Positions 22,835 to 33,979 of a DNA stretch of 64,000 bases are shown piece by piece. Below the pieces are notes generated by a model. That model did no database searches, had not been told where the DNA came from, and worked only from the letters and a program-made list of their open reading frames with translations. This DNA comes from Lithobates sylvaticus (lineage: Eukaryota > Chordata > Amphibia > Anura > Ranidae). The number at the start of each line of letters is the position of its first letter. Positions within the stretch are counted from its first letter, which is position 1. Position numbers and translations under genes: made by a program. The stretch covers positions 437,663,071-437,727,070 of the forward strand of contig CM053028.1 of the NCBI GenBank assembly GCA_028564925.1, in the 5' to 3' direction.

Positions 22835-23732
22835 TTTTAAAAAAATGTATATTTGGATTGGAAAAAACAAAAACAAATTAACAGCTGTATAAATCAGTTG
22901 CCTGAAAGAGGAAGATCAACCAGTCTAGACATTCAAAGTGTGCACACAAACCTTCCTCCTGTGAGTAGAAAATGAGGAAGCAGCAAAGCTTTATCTTATT
23001 CTAAAAGAATCATGCAGCATGATGTAGTAAGAAAAGTGTAAGCACTGTCACAAATGTTCTTTCTACAGCATAGGTTGTGTCTAACCATGCTCTTTGCCAG
23101 GTGTATCTAAGGGACTGTAACTGCGTAAAAACATGAAATCCTTGTCAAAGTCTCTGGGCTATATTTATTTCCACACTGCATATCAATTATTTCTAGTCTA
23201 ATCCTGTTAATCTGAATGATCCTAAAGGGTCTGTAAATGCACTTTGTGAAGATGCTGAAATACTGAGATCACATTTACTTCCTTGCATTCTGTGACAGGC
23301 AATCACAGTCGGCCTTCTGAACTATGAAGTTGCTGAAAGGAGGAGTTTCAGGAGGTGGAGTCAGTACAGGAATCAACTTGTAGGCAGCAAGGTACCATGG
23401 GATATGTAGTCCTTATAATTTGAAAGTAAACAGCAGAGGAGAAACTACAAACTATGATGGAAACCCAGGAAGTTGTGGAGATAGATGACTAGCAATCACA
23501 ACATAAACAAAGATTTTCTATTACAATTTACAATGCTGATAAAAACTGTAAGTGTATGCTGTGACCATAGTTCACGTTTAATCACTTGCATCACCACTCA
23601 CAGCATAAAATGTTATTTCTGTGCACTTTGGCAGACTAGACAGGAGAGAGGCCGATGGAGGGGGGTGGTGACACCATTTTGTATCTTACCAGGGTGACAC
23701 CAACCCTAGTGAAGCCACTGCCAACAAGTAAA
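22835..23732. other. Unassigned intron sequence
   Basis: No gene and no definable element. Confidence 0.45.
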
Positions 23733-23736
23733 TTAA

Positions 23737-24118
23737 AGTGATTGTAAACCCATAACAAACGTGTCATATTTACCTGCTCTGTACAATGGTTTTGCAAACA
23801 GCAGCCTCGATCCTCTTCTCAGGACCCTAGCCGGCGCTCTTGGTTTCTCTCACCTGCCAAGTGCCCACCATAGCAAGCCACTTGCTATGGGAGACATGTT
23901 CAGACTTGCTCTTGAGGTGCACTCTCTGTGTCGATTAACGTAGAGAGCAAAACTGGACCCCCCCCAAATCTCTCCCCACTGGTTGGGCTTGACAGCAGCG
24001 GGAGTCAATTGTTCCCACCACTGTGAGCCTATGAGGAGGTAGAGAGTGGAGAGCACTGCTCTCATGCACAGCGCTATGCATTAAGGTAAAAAAAAAACTT
24101 TCAGCCTTTAGAACCACT
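23737..24118. mobile_element. TTAA MITE (T2/Kolobok-like)
   Basis: AGTGATTGTAAACCC after TTAA (23733-23736), and TTTAGAACCACT before TTAA (24119-24122). Interior resembles 46975-47407, including 'tcgatcctcttctcaggacc' and 'cactgtgagcc' type text. Confidence 0.75.
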
Positions 24119-24235
24119 TTAAAGTTCTGATCCTTGCTGAGTGGCAGAGGCAGCTGCACATAAGAGAGAAAGCACTGTAGGAGCAGCTGCTAAGGTAAAC
24201 CCTCTGAACATCAATGTGAGAGCTGCAAGCTTTTT

Positions 24236-24533
24236 TTTTTCTGCAACCACTGATACCAATGCTTGTGCTAATCCTGGGGGTTTCTTACTGCACCCATTGA
24301 CACAAATGCTGGGGGTTATTACTACACCCACAGGGGGTTATTACTGTTATTACTGTGGGCACTGACACCAGTGCTGGAGGTTATTGCTGTGGCCACTGAC
24401 CTCATTATTGGGTGTTTATAATGCAGACACTGACCCCAATCCTGGGAGTTATTATTGTGGCCCCTGACACCAATGCTGAGGGTCAATACTGCAATTGTGG
24501 ATACCAATGCTGGGGGTTACTACTACACCCTCT
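24236..24533. repeat. Degenerate ~36-bp minisatellite
   Basis: About eight copies of a unit built on GACACCAATGCTGGGGGTTA plus TTACTGCACCCA, strongly diverged. Confidence 0.85.
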
Positions 24534-24589
24534 AAAATGTAAGGGTCTGCAGGCACAAAAATAATTTGTTTCCGCATTGACTTCAATGG

Positions 24590-24958
24590 GATGCAAAACC
24601 ACATGCGGCCAGAGGCGGGGGGTGCCGGAGAGCCTCGGAAACGCCTGAAAAGGCCCGAGCACACTTCGGCTGACCTCGGCAAACCTCAGAAAGACTACAT
24701 TCACGAGCCTTTACGAGGTTTGCCGAGGTCAGCCGAACTGTCCTCTGGCCTTTCCGTGCATTTCCGAACACGATTGGCGCTGTTCGGCTCTGGCGCCCTC
24801 CACCTCAGGCCAAAAGCAGTACTGCCCACCGCTTTAGGCCTGAATCCTGCTCGTTTTGCGAGACAACACTCGCAAACCAAGTTAGGATTTTTAGAAGTAC
24901 AGTGCTCGTTTTGCGAAAAGCTCGTTAACCACTTTGCTCGCAAACCGAGGTTCCACTG
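24590..24958. mobile_element. Mariner/Tc1-like MITE end with internal palindrome
   Basis: The right end, inverted, is CAGTGGAACCTCGGTTTGCG, followed by TA, a mariner-type end I recognise. Inside, GCTGACCTCGGCAAACCTC (about 24679-24697) is mirrored by GAGGTTTGCCGAGGTCAGC (about 24715-24733), a 19-bp perfect stem with an 18-base loop. The left end is not found. Confidence 0.55.
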
Positions 24959-24960
24959 TA

Positions 24961-25827
24961 TATATTTGTCAAACAATATGTGGTCATTTAGCTATTACTA
25001 AGCAACAATGATGTTGTGAAACACGTCAGAGGTTTGTCCTGCTTCTGTTGTCATATGAACGTTGACTATTGATTACAATAAAGGCTTTTATCAGAGTGTG
25101 GCTGTCCAGAATCTATTTCTTCAATATTGCTTGTGTGAGCCTGCACCTGGCTTCCACTTTGAGGAGAGTGTTTTCTTCAGTACACCACCTGGAGCGGTTC
25201 ACCCTTTTGTTCTCAGTGAGGGAGATGTTGTTGGCACTCCTTCCGCCAGCAGTCTGTCTCCCATAGCAATGGGAGCGGATTGCATCGCAGAGGTTTCCCA
25301 TCTTGTACAGATGTACGTAAGGTTAAGTTGAGTGCACGTATGGAGCCCAAGCAGAGTGCACAGTGGAGCATTGGCACGGGGAACTGAGAGTTAATTAGAT
25401 AACAATTGCAGTGCAGTGTGCATGGTGTATGTTCATCTTTAGGTGTAGAGGTCCGCCTTAGGGCTGAGTATCCCCCACGGATGCCCCAGCCTGGTCCCAG
25501 GGCATTGATGAAGACGGCACACAGTAAAGATACCCCATGTGTGTAATAAAGTGACCCTGTACAAAGTGCTTTACATAGCCCAGAAGAACCCCTGCTGGGT
25601 AGGCCTTCCATGTGACCCAGTACTTGGTGCCCAACGATTTAAGCCCCTCCCCCCACCATCCTTAGCATACATAAAAAAATGGTTTAATTTTAATAGTCTT
25701 TTGTTATATACTGTATAAGCAATCCATAGCAGTCTTTATAATATGCAGTCTTTTGTAACATGCGAGCAGTCTCTGCAACATATAAATAGTAATAGTGAAC
25801 TGTAGGTAGGGTCAGCTATCATGTTAC
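24961..25827. other. Unassigned; possible decayed hammerhead-bearing repeat
   Basis: Positions 25007-25032 read AATGATGTTGTGAAACACGT then CAG, which loosely echoes the hammerhead-like motif at 45905. Downstream, 'aataaaggcttttatcagag' looks like a repeat. No gene. Confidence 0.3.
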
Positions 25828-25831
25828 TTAA

Positions 25832-26047
25832 AGCGGAAGTAAACCCATCGATTTAACAGTTTCAAAAAAAAAAGGCATGCCGGGAATGCTAACTGCACAT
25901 TGGCTATGCTCTCAACCAAACAGTCAAACCATCCAATGGCTGGTGTCATAACTGATCACATGTGCAGCACTGTGGCAGTTGAAGATTAAACAGAGGCAAA
26001 GATGGCAGCTTCCTTGGCTTAAAACGATAGGGGGGTTTACTTCCACT
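25832..26047 (+). mobile_element. T2-like TTAA MITE
   Basis: Ends AGCGGAAGTAAACCC and, inverted, AGTGGAAGTAAACCC, with TTAA on both sides. About 216 bp. Nearly the same sequence in reverse orientation lies at 54982-55198. Its right TTAA is also the left target of the next element. Confidence 0.8.
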
Positions 26048-26051
26048 TTAA

Positions 26052-26922
26052 CCACTTTTCAGCTTTCAGCGCTGTCGCATTCTGAATGACAATTGCACGG
26101 TCATGCTGTACCCATATGAAACTATTATCTTTTTTTCCCCACAAATAGAGCTTTCTTTTGGTAATATTCAATCACCACAGGTTTTTGATTTTTTTTCTAA
26201 AAAACAAAAAAAGACTGAAAATTAAAAAAAGCTCTGATGGGTACTGATGAGGCGGCACTGATTAGGTGGTACTGATGGGCACTAATGATGAGGTACTAAT
26301 ATGCAGCAATGATAGGCAGCACCGATATGCAGCACTGATAGGTGGCACTGATAGATTTCACTAACAGGCAGCACTGATGGACACTGATAGATGGCACTGA
26401 TAGGCAGCACTGATGAGGAGACACTGACAGGCATTACTGATGGGTACTGATTGGCATCCCTGAAGGGCACTGATTGACATCCCTGGTGGGCACTGGTTGA
26501 AATCCCTGATGGGCACTGGTTGGCACTTTAGGTGGGCACTTGTGGGCATCCTTGATGGTTCTGCACTTATAATCAGCGCAGACCCCCCCTATCAGGAGAG
26601 CCTCTGATCGGATCTCCTCTACCCGCGCCTTGTCAGTGCGAATAGAGGAAAAGCTGATAAATGTCACTTTCTGATTACGATGTGACCAGCTGTGATTGGA
26701 CACAGCTGATCACGTGGTAAAGCGCCTACATCACAGACTCTTTACTGTGATCAGAGATGTGGTGTGTCAGAGCAACACACCGCAAAACTACAGATCGCTG
26801 CGCTGCATGCCCTCGAGGCCGCACGCGAGTGGCTTATCCTGCTGGACGTCATATGACGCCCAGTCAGGATAACTGATCCCCTTCCACGGCCGTCATTCTG
26901 CTATATGCCAGGTGGGATGTGG
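26052..26922 (+). mobile_element. piggyBac-like MITE with internal minisatellite
   Basis: CCACTTTTCAGC at the left, GGGATGTGG at the right, TTAA at 26048-26051 and 26923-26926. The usual middle is partly replaced by a GGCACTGATAGGCAG-type tandem repeat. Confidence 0.75.
26225..26560. repeat. Degenerate 'GGCACTGATAGG' tandem repeat
   Basis: Units of about 12-24 bp built on GGCACTGAT(A/G)GGCAGC, grading into GGGCACTGGTTGGCAT. It sits inside the piggyBac-like MITE. Confidence 0.85.
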
Positions 26923-26926
26923 TTAA

Positions 26927-27335
26927 AAACAAAACCAAAACCTTTATGATAAAAAACACATCATTTTCTCATGTTAGATCTACATTTCTATACAGACATG
27001 GAGTAAGTTGCATCTGTTGAACCATGCCCCTCATAGTTAGCCATGCCAATATTTTGCATGCACAGCTTTTTCTGATCCTGATCAGGGATGAATAATATAT
27101 ATGACAAAAAAAATGATGAACCCCTACACACACTCACCACTGTCTTCTTTATTTACTCATACAATCACTCATACCAAGAGGTGTAAACTGTCTGGAAATT
27201 TTGAAGACATAAGAAAAAAAAACTTTTTTTTTTATATTACAAATGGAATGACAAGTATATGTTAGGAACATTTCAACTATACACGAGAACAGGTAACCAC
27301 CCCCGTTTCCCTGATAATAATTTAAAAGCTTCCTG
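26927..27335. other. Unassigned intron sequence
   Basis: Nothing recognised. Confidence 0.4.
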
Positions 27336-27775
27336 TCAATATGCATTTTCAGTTATGGACAATGCTAATCCCAAAGCAACTATTGCAAGAGCTTGATCAA
27401 TGTTTTCATGATTTTGAGGTGTCAAGTGAAGGTATTGTGTATTTTTGTGAGGCAGTGGTTTACAACACTTCCTTACTTGAAGATGCTGCTGGTGAAGAAA
27501 CACTTTGTGATGATCCAAAAGCAGCAGAAAATGTTTCTGGAATGAAACTCTGCAGGGAAAAGCTACTCGCACTTTCATTATGGTCCTCATCATTTCATTG
27601 CATAATGTATTTTTTTAATGTCTTTAGGGCACCTCTGGTATGAAGGGTGTGTTTTGTCATCCTTGTAGCATTTGGAAAAGAATATTTCTTCTCACAATAT
27701 TTGCAAATTTTAGCTTTGCTCTTAGCAGAAATTGCACTGTTGAAATGTTTTCAAATTTTAGATATTGTTCCCACC
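27336..27775 (-). pseudogene. Decayed hAT transposase fragment with BED zinc finger
   Basis: On the minus strand, about 27605-27735 reads SAKSKAKICKYCEKKYSFPN then ATRMTKHTLHTRGALKTL: the Cys-x2-Cys and His of a BED finger as found at the N terminus of hAT transposases. Further down, about 27336-27420 reads ENIDQALAIVALGLALSITE then NAY, matching the hAT consensus that follows the linker (ALAxAIxxxGxPFSxVEN). The linker region is open only in other frames and there are several stops, so this is a dead copy. The catalytic core is missing. A domesticated ZBED gene is less likely because of the damage. Confidence 0.6.
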
Positions 27776-27872
27776 ATTTTACTGAGTAGAGGAAAAGAAA
27801 AAACGATTTACTGACCAGACTATAGGTAAATCGTTGCTGTGATGGTGGTGAACATTAATAGGAACCATTTAA

Positions 27873-28853
27873 CTACTTGACCTCCGAAAGATTTACGCCC
27901 CCCCCCCCAATCCTGATCATTTCTTGCCATACAGCACTGCGTTAATTTAACTGACGATTGAGACAATACAACTTATGTCCTTTTTTCTACAAATAGAGCT
28001 TTCTTATGGTGGTATTTGATCACCTCTGCGGTTTTTATTTTTTGCACTGTAAACAAAAAAAAAGACAATTTTGAAAAAAGATACAATAATTGTTACTTTC
28101 TGCTATAAAACATATCCAATAAAAATGTAAAAAAAAAAAAAACAATCTTCTTCCAATTTAGGCCAATATGAATTCTGCTACATATTTTTGGTAAAAAAAA
28201 AATCCCATAAGCGTATCTAGATTGGTTTGCGCAAAAGCTATATTGTCTACAAACTATGGGATATTTTTTATTTATTTATTCATCTATTTTTTACTAATAA
28301 TGGTGGCGATCAGGAACTTATAGTGGGACTGCGATATTGCGGCGGGCAGTTGGCCACTAACTGACACTTTTTGGGGACCAGTGACACTAATACAGTGATC
28401 AGTGCTAAAATAATGCACTGTCACTGTACTAATGACACTGCCTGGGAAGGGGGTTAAACATCAGGGGCAATCAAATGGTTAACTGTATTCCTAGCCAGTG
28501 TTTTGGAGTACTGTGAGAGGTGCTTTTACTCAGGGAAGACATAGATCCTAGTTCCTGCTTTGCAGAGACACAGGATCTATGCCTTCCCTCCTGTCAGAAT
28601 GGGGATCTGCCTTGTTTACATAGGCAGATTACCGTTCTGGCTCTCTGCCTAATTATCAGGGGTGCCGGTGGACATCAAGTCCGCAGTACCCACAGATCAG
28701 CTTCCTCTATGTTAAATCACAGCGGGAGCGGGCCACCCATGCTGCTCATGTGTACCCCCTATTCGAAAGTGTTGGATAACATACTAGGTACATGATTTGG
28801 TGCAGCAGTGCCACCTTGCTGCTGTAAATGTAAGTTATACAGTTGGCAGGTGG
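27873..28853 (+). mobile_element. piggyBac-like MITE
   Basis: CTACTTGACCTCCG after TTAA (27869-27872) and GGCAGGTGG before TTAA (28854-28857). Internal landmarks as in other copies ('ctacaaatagagctttctta', 'gacaattttg', 'cagtgacactaatacagtga'). More diverged at the left end. Confidence 0.75.
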
Positions 28854-29085
28854 TTAACGGTTAAAAAAGATAAGATATCTTGTCAGACAAGTTTACCTGT
28901 CAATTAAGGCCCGAGAGGAGGACAGAAACTATCATCTACTGTATCCTAACAATCACTCAACTATAGGAGGTACAGTTTGCCCAACTGTCAGCAAACTGGA
29001 GCCTTTCCCCTGAAGTGCCCCCTAGTTGCAGAAATGCACATTTCTCTTGTTTGAGAACTGTATTGAGAAGTACAGTGTTACTTGA

Positions 29086-29432
29086 AGGCCTCTTGCACAC
29101 TGTACTGATGTATGAGCATCAGACATTCCTGGCAGAAAAAATGCAAGGATGGGCCTTAGATCACTTGCGTGTATTTGAGAGTATCCACACACCAGCAGGA
29201 AGCATAACATTTACACTTATGCATGCGTACGTGCAAGCATTTGCATGTATTTGCAAATATACACACAAAAATACTGATCAGCAACTATGATTTTCTTAAT
29301 TTTTACTGATCAATATTCAGTGCTTTTTTTACTCTGATGTGTGTACAGGCACATCCTTAACAATGGGCTGCATTTTAGATCAGTAAAAAAAATGCTGTAC
29401 TGAGCGTTTTCAAGCTCGATGTGCAAGAGGCC
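29086..29432. mobile_element. Inverted-repeat MITE (GGCCTCTTGCACA ends)
   Basis: GGCCTCTTGCACACTGTA at the left; TGTGCAAGAGGCC at the right. Possible 3-bp GAA flanks. The interior is AT-rich with GCATTTGCATGTATTTGC repeats. Confidence 0.65.
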
Positions 29433-30551
29433 GAATTGTATTCCAGGATTTGCTTGTCTTCAGCAGAGAGAACTTGCAATAATTTTAGATTTTACATAAA
29501 GTATCAGAAATCTTTCATTAAGGTCTTCATGTTCTATAGCTTGAATATTGTGTCATAGATATATTATTTATAATTGTAAAAGAACATTTTTATTTCAATT
29601 TTTCTTGGAAAAAAATCAAAAAATGGCTTTGAAAAAAACAGGGCTAAAACAGTTTTTTCCCAGGCATTCCCATCAGACACAAAGACAACAACTATGGCCA
29701 ACTTTAGACCACATACTGAATTTATTCCTGCTCTCCATCCTCATCAAATCACTAAGTCTACATTTCCCATTTGGGTATTATAACTTTCTTAAAATCACAA
29801 TGAGCATAACACAAGTATACCTACAGTATAACATTCTCTGTGTATTTCAAAGTCAAACTTCCTGCCAGCTGAATTGCAGTAGCAACAAAGCAATCATCCA
29901 AGTTTTGCTAGTTTGCTGTCGTTTTTATATTGTTTTAATTTTTACAGTTTGTATTCTTTCATATAAAAAATGTACTTACTGCATTGAAATCTGTCTGCTA
30001 AAAAATCTCCCTAGATTCTCAGGAGAACGATCTCCTCTCACTTCCTGTTTTAGACACATAAGACATTTAGACACATAAGTCATTACTGAGGAAACAAATA
30101 CAGAGATGCTGGCTACAACCAACTGACAAGCTCTTGGCTCATCACATCCTTCCTTTTTTAGCTTTCTTTCTGATAAACTTCCCCACTCTAAAAAATGGTG
30201 TTGTAATATCTGAAAATTTCCAGAGTTTAGGCAGTAAGAATTGTGTAATATTGTGTTAACATCATTGCAATATAAGCTGTTTTCTTCACCAAATAGCATG
30301 GGAAGGAACTGTGACCATTTGGTAGGAAGTGGTCCAAGAGAGGGACTCTATTTGCCATAGCTGATTGAGTTTAACTTTAATCATTGTGGTGCTATTGATG
30401 TCATATAATTGGTGAGAATTGGGTGGTATATATCATTCTTCACATAGACCTATGTCTGGAGCAGAATAAACTCTACAGGTTTGATGAACAAGAGATGAAC
30501 ATGTATGGTCTAAATATAAACCTATAACCGATTCAAAGAAGAGTCACTTAC
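29433..30551. other. Unassigned intron sequence
   Basis: A 176-codon plus-strand ORF at 29548-30078 has no recognisable domain and a low-complexity, AT-driven composition. I do not call it a gene. Confidence 0.5.
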
Positions 30552-31001
30552 CTCATTTCCAGTCAAATAGTACATTCGTGCTTCTTGCATTAATGGGAAT
30601 ACATCAGGGCATTGTCTTATCAATGCATTGGCTTCTACTGTGCCAACAAGGTACCAGGGGTCCAGTAAGGGAAGACGAACGTATTCCAACATTTTTGGAA
30701 GAAGTGTAATTCTTTCAGGTTGCTTATAACACACCCAGTTTATGACAGTCTCAAACACTTGTGATTCTTCTGTCACATTAAGTTCATCGCTCCTTAGAAT
30801 GTGATTAAGGTTTTCAAATGGTAGTTCTAGAAACTCCTCATAATTTACAACCTGGGAGAAGTTCTGGATGATGTAGTTCTGAACTTGCAGCTTTAAAGAT
30901 TCCAGGCAATGAGCATCTGCTAGTCTTAAGATCCCAACACAATTCTCAGGGTGAAGTGCTTCGGTGAGGAAACTGGAGCAAGCATCGACCATTCGCAAAA
31001 A
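30552..31001 (-). CDS. klhl6: klhl6 exon, BACK domain
   Basis: 450 bp, exactly 150 codons in phase 0. It begins [20 protein letters not shown], which is the end of the BTB and the three-box that helps bind CUL3, then [20 protein letters not shown], the BACK helices, then [20 protein letters not shown] and [20 protein letters not shown], ending [11 protein letters not shown]. The acceptor is CTTCCAG (31002-31008) and the donor GTAAGT (30546-30551). The length and content match the vertebrate KLHL6 BACK region. No stops or frameshifts. It follows the BTB exon across a 12.3-kb intron. Confidence 0.95.
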
Positions 31002-31397
31002 CTGGAAGGAAAACAGGAAACTGAGGGGTGCAGCTGATGGTATATTTGAACATATACAGTACATGCAGTTTAATGTCAGATTAGTAATGCAAACCTTAAT
31101 GTTCTTAATGTTTTTATATATCAACTGGCTTTTTCTTTAATAACTTCATATGCTTAAGTGAATAAGGTGCCCCCATACACTGACTATTTTTTATGGCAGG
31201 ATTGGATGACTGGCATTTCATGTTTATGTAATTTTTGTGGCAGCTACAGACAAAAAAGATAAAGTAGAATTAAACCCTCAGCCTTTTTTGGTTTAATAAA
31301 TTAGGCACAATAAAATAAATATTCCCCAGCAAACTGGAAAAATTGTTAGCTAAGCACTTGCAGTTTACAACTTTCAATGCTGCTGGCTCCTGCTCTC
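31002..31397. other. Unassigned intron sequence
   Basis: Polypyrimidine tract next to the BACK exon; otherwise nothing recognised. Confidence 0.5.
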
Positions 31398-31735
31398 TTA
31401 GGCTACTTTCAAACTGGGGCATTGTGGGCATCAGCGCTTTACCGTTGTTTTAGCGGCGCTATTCAGCTGCTAGTGGAGCGGTTTTAACCCCCTCTAGTGG
31501 CTGAAAAAGGGTTAAAACCACCCGCAAAGCACCGCTACAGCGGCGCTTTGCCAGCGGGTTTGCAGCGCTGCCCCTTTGTTTTGAATGGGAAGGGGCAATT
31601 TAGGAGCGGTGCATTCACTATAGCGCTGCAAAGATGCGGCTTGCAGGACTTTTTTGACCATCCTGCAAGCGAACCACTCCAGTGTGAAAGCCCTCTGGCT
31701 TTCACACTGGAGACACAGGAGAGGCGCTATACAGG
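31398..31735. mobile_element. Hairpin MITE fragment (TTTCAAACTGGGGC / CCAGTGTGAAAGCC)
   Basis: Left TTAGGCTACTTTCAAACTGG and an internal mirrored pair GTGTGAAAGCCCTCTGGCTT then TCACACTGG near 31682-31711. GC-rich core with 'agcgctgc' and 'ggcgctttgccagcggg'. The exact right end is uncertain. Confidence 0.5.
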
Positions 31736-32043
31736 GCTATGCCTTAGTGCTGCTTCTCTGAACTTCTGGTCTTCACAAGAAAAGAGTTTACAGTAGACAG
31801 TGCAGTCTCCAGTCAGTCTGTTAACTTGGAGAAGGAAGCGGGGTGGGGGGGAAGAGATGGCAGGTTTGCACAAGAGTGTCTTGCCATTATAGGCTATGGG
31901 GCTGTGTGTTTCAATTGATGTACACAGTGGAGAGAGACTCAACTCCAGTCCCTACATGCAAGGGTGGCTCCACAGGATGCTGCAAGAGAAGGGAGCCATG
32001 CTGAAACAGGGAACCTGGAGCAGTAATCATAGTATGATATTAA

Positions 32044-32229
32044 AGTAGTTCTAAAGGCTTGAGTTTTTTTTAACTTCATGCATTCTATCCACGAAGGAAG
32101 CAATCTTCTCTGTGCAGCAGCCCCCGCAGCCCCCCAATACTTACCTGAGCAGCATCGCAATCCAGTGCTGTGTACGAGAGCAGGTAAGTATAACATGTTT
32201 TTTTTTTTTAAATTGCCTTTAATATCACT
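32044..32229. mobile_element. TTAA MITE, short (T2-like)
   Basis: AGTAGTTCTAAAGGC after TTAA (32040-32043) and GCCTTTAATATCACT before TTAA (32230-32233). Confidence 0.7.
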
Positions 32230-33066
32230 TTAAACAGAAGCATAGGAAAATCTGAAAAGATAAAGAATACTCAGAAAATAATCAAATCAGCTGCTGAAAG
32301 TAGTGAAAAAGGGGGTTTGATATCACTATAAATCAATCAGTAAAATACTAAAGCCCCATACACACGGTCGGAGAATCCAACCACCAAATCCATCGGATTT
32401 GGTCCGACGGATTTAGTCGGACACTGGTGTTGCATACACACGGTCGGACAAAGAGATAGAACTTTGTCCGTCGGACAATCCGATGTAAACTGTCCGATGG
32501 TGCCTACACACGGTCGGAATTTACGACAACATTGTCCGATAGGACAGAATCCATCGGAAAATCCGACCGTGCAGGGCCGGACTGGGACTGAAAACCAGCC
32601 CTGGAAAAAATTTCATACCAGCCCCATAGCATTATTATACCAGCCCAACAGCATAACGTCATTATTTTCTTGTTCATAAAAGGGAAAACCATGCATTTTA
32701 AAGCACATTTGAAGAGTGCATTATATATAGATAATACACATATAAAAGCACATAGGGCTTTATATATTTTTTTTAACAAGAAAAGGGCTTTATATATTTA
32801 TATATATATACCGGAAGTTATGTGAGACTGGCGCTAGTCGCCATTTTATGCTTAGAACTTCTATCTTTTATGTAAGGATGCATTTTGTTTTACAATAAAT
32901 TGAAATTTATCAAAACATACTTCCCTATTGGACCCTCCTTCTTTGTCCCTTACCCCTATTTCTGGTGAGGTGTGTTCTGCCGGACGGCGGTGGCTACTGA
33001 GGATTTTAGGGACACGAGAGGATATCCCCGAGAAGAGGTATACCCCTAGTGGAGACAGTGGAGGAG

Positions 33067-33290
33067 AGGATTATATTATATTATATTATATAATATTGCA
33101 AATTTCCGCTTTTTTTTCCGCTTATATCACAAAAAAAAATAACAGAGTCATGAATAAATACCACCAAAAGAAAGCTCTATTTGTGTGAACAGCATTGCAT
33201 GACCGCGCAATTGTCATTGAAAGTGCGAGAGCACTGAAAGCTGAAAATTGGCCTGGGAAGGAAGGGGGTGAAAGTGCCCGGAAATGAACA
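33067..33290 (-). mobile_element. piggyBac-like MITE fragment inside hAT-like B
   Basis: 'accaccaaaagaaagctcta', 'gcgcaattgtcattg' and 'ggcctgggaaggaaggggg' are the inverse of landmarks in the 5587 family. Neither terminal repeat is intact. Confidence 0.6.
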
Positions 33291-33979
33291 CAAAAAAAAA
33301 AAAAACTGTCTGCACACCATTGCCCTTTACACATGTATGGTATATCAAAATTTAGGAGTTTTTTACTCTGTCCGTAAATGCCAACCTCCTTTTTATAGGG
33401 CACACATGTAAATGTAAAACATGATGGTATTTCCCCACCCAGGGGAGTGGTGGTGCATCCATAGAGGGCGCAGGAGCGCTGCCCCCTCTTTCCTGCACCC
33501 GTCAATCTTCAATAGATAGATTCATGCAATGCATGAATCTATCTATTGTCGCCACTGCCGCCCCCTATTCAGGTGTCCGGGTCCTTGCCAGGCACCGGGC
33601 ATCTGAATTACAGGGGGTGTTTTTGGAAGTGCCTGATTAGAGCCGTCAATAGGCATCCTGATTAGAGCCGTGGGCTCTAATAGGCTTCCAAATTGGTAAA
33701 CAGCCAACGCACTGCTGTGCGTTCGCTGCCTACACAGTGCTGTGTTAGGGAGTCAAATAAATCGCTTCCCTAACACTGACCCACCTCTCAGCCAATCAGG
33801 TGCACCGGGTCTGGTTACCTGTTACCTGATTGGCTGAAGCGACAGGCGCTGTGATTGGATGCCTGTCGGGAGTCCAATCATAGCAGAAGAGGACGGGAGA
33901 AGACATTAAGGACTTGGAGGAAGCGTGGAGGAATGCGCTGACCCGAGACAGGTAAGTGTCGGGCGGGGGGGACACTGGG
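33291..33979. other. Mixed single-copy part of hAT-like B
   Basis: No gene. 'gagtgcatgaatctatctat' style inverted text at about 33512-33545 (ATAGATAGATTCATGC / GCATGAATCTATCTAT) forms a perfect 16-bp hairpin. Confidence 0.6.

Noticed and set aside
29548-30078. 176-codon plus-strand ORF
   Set aside because: No recognisable family; composition is that of AT-rich intron.
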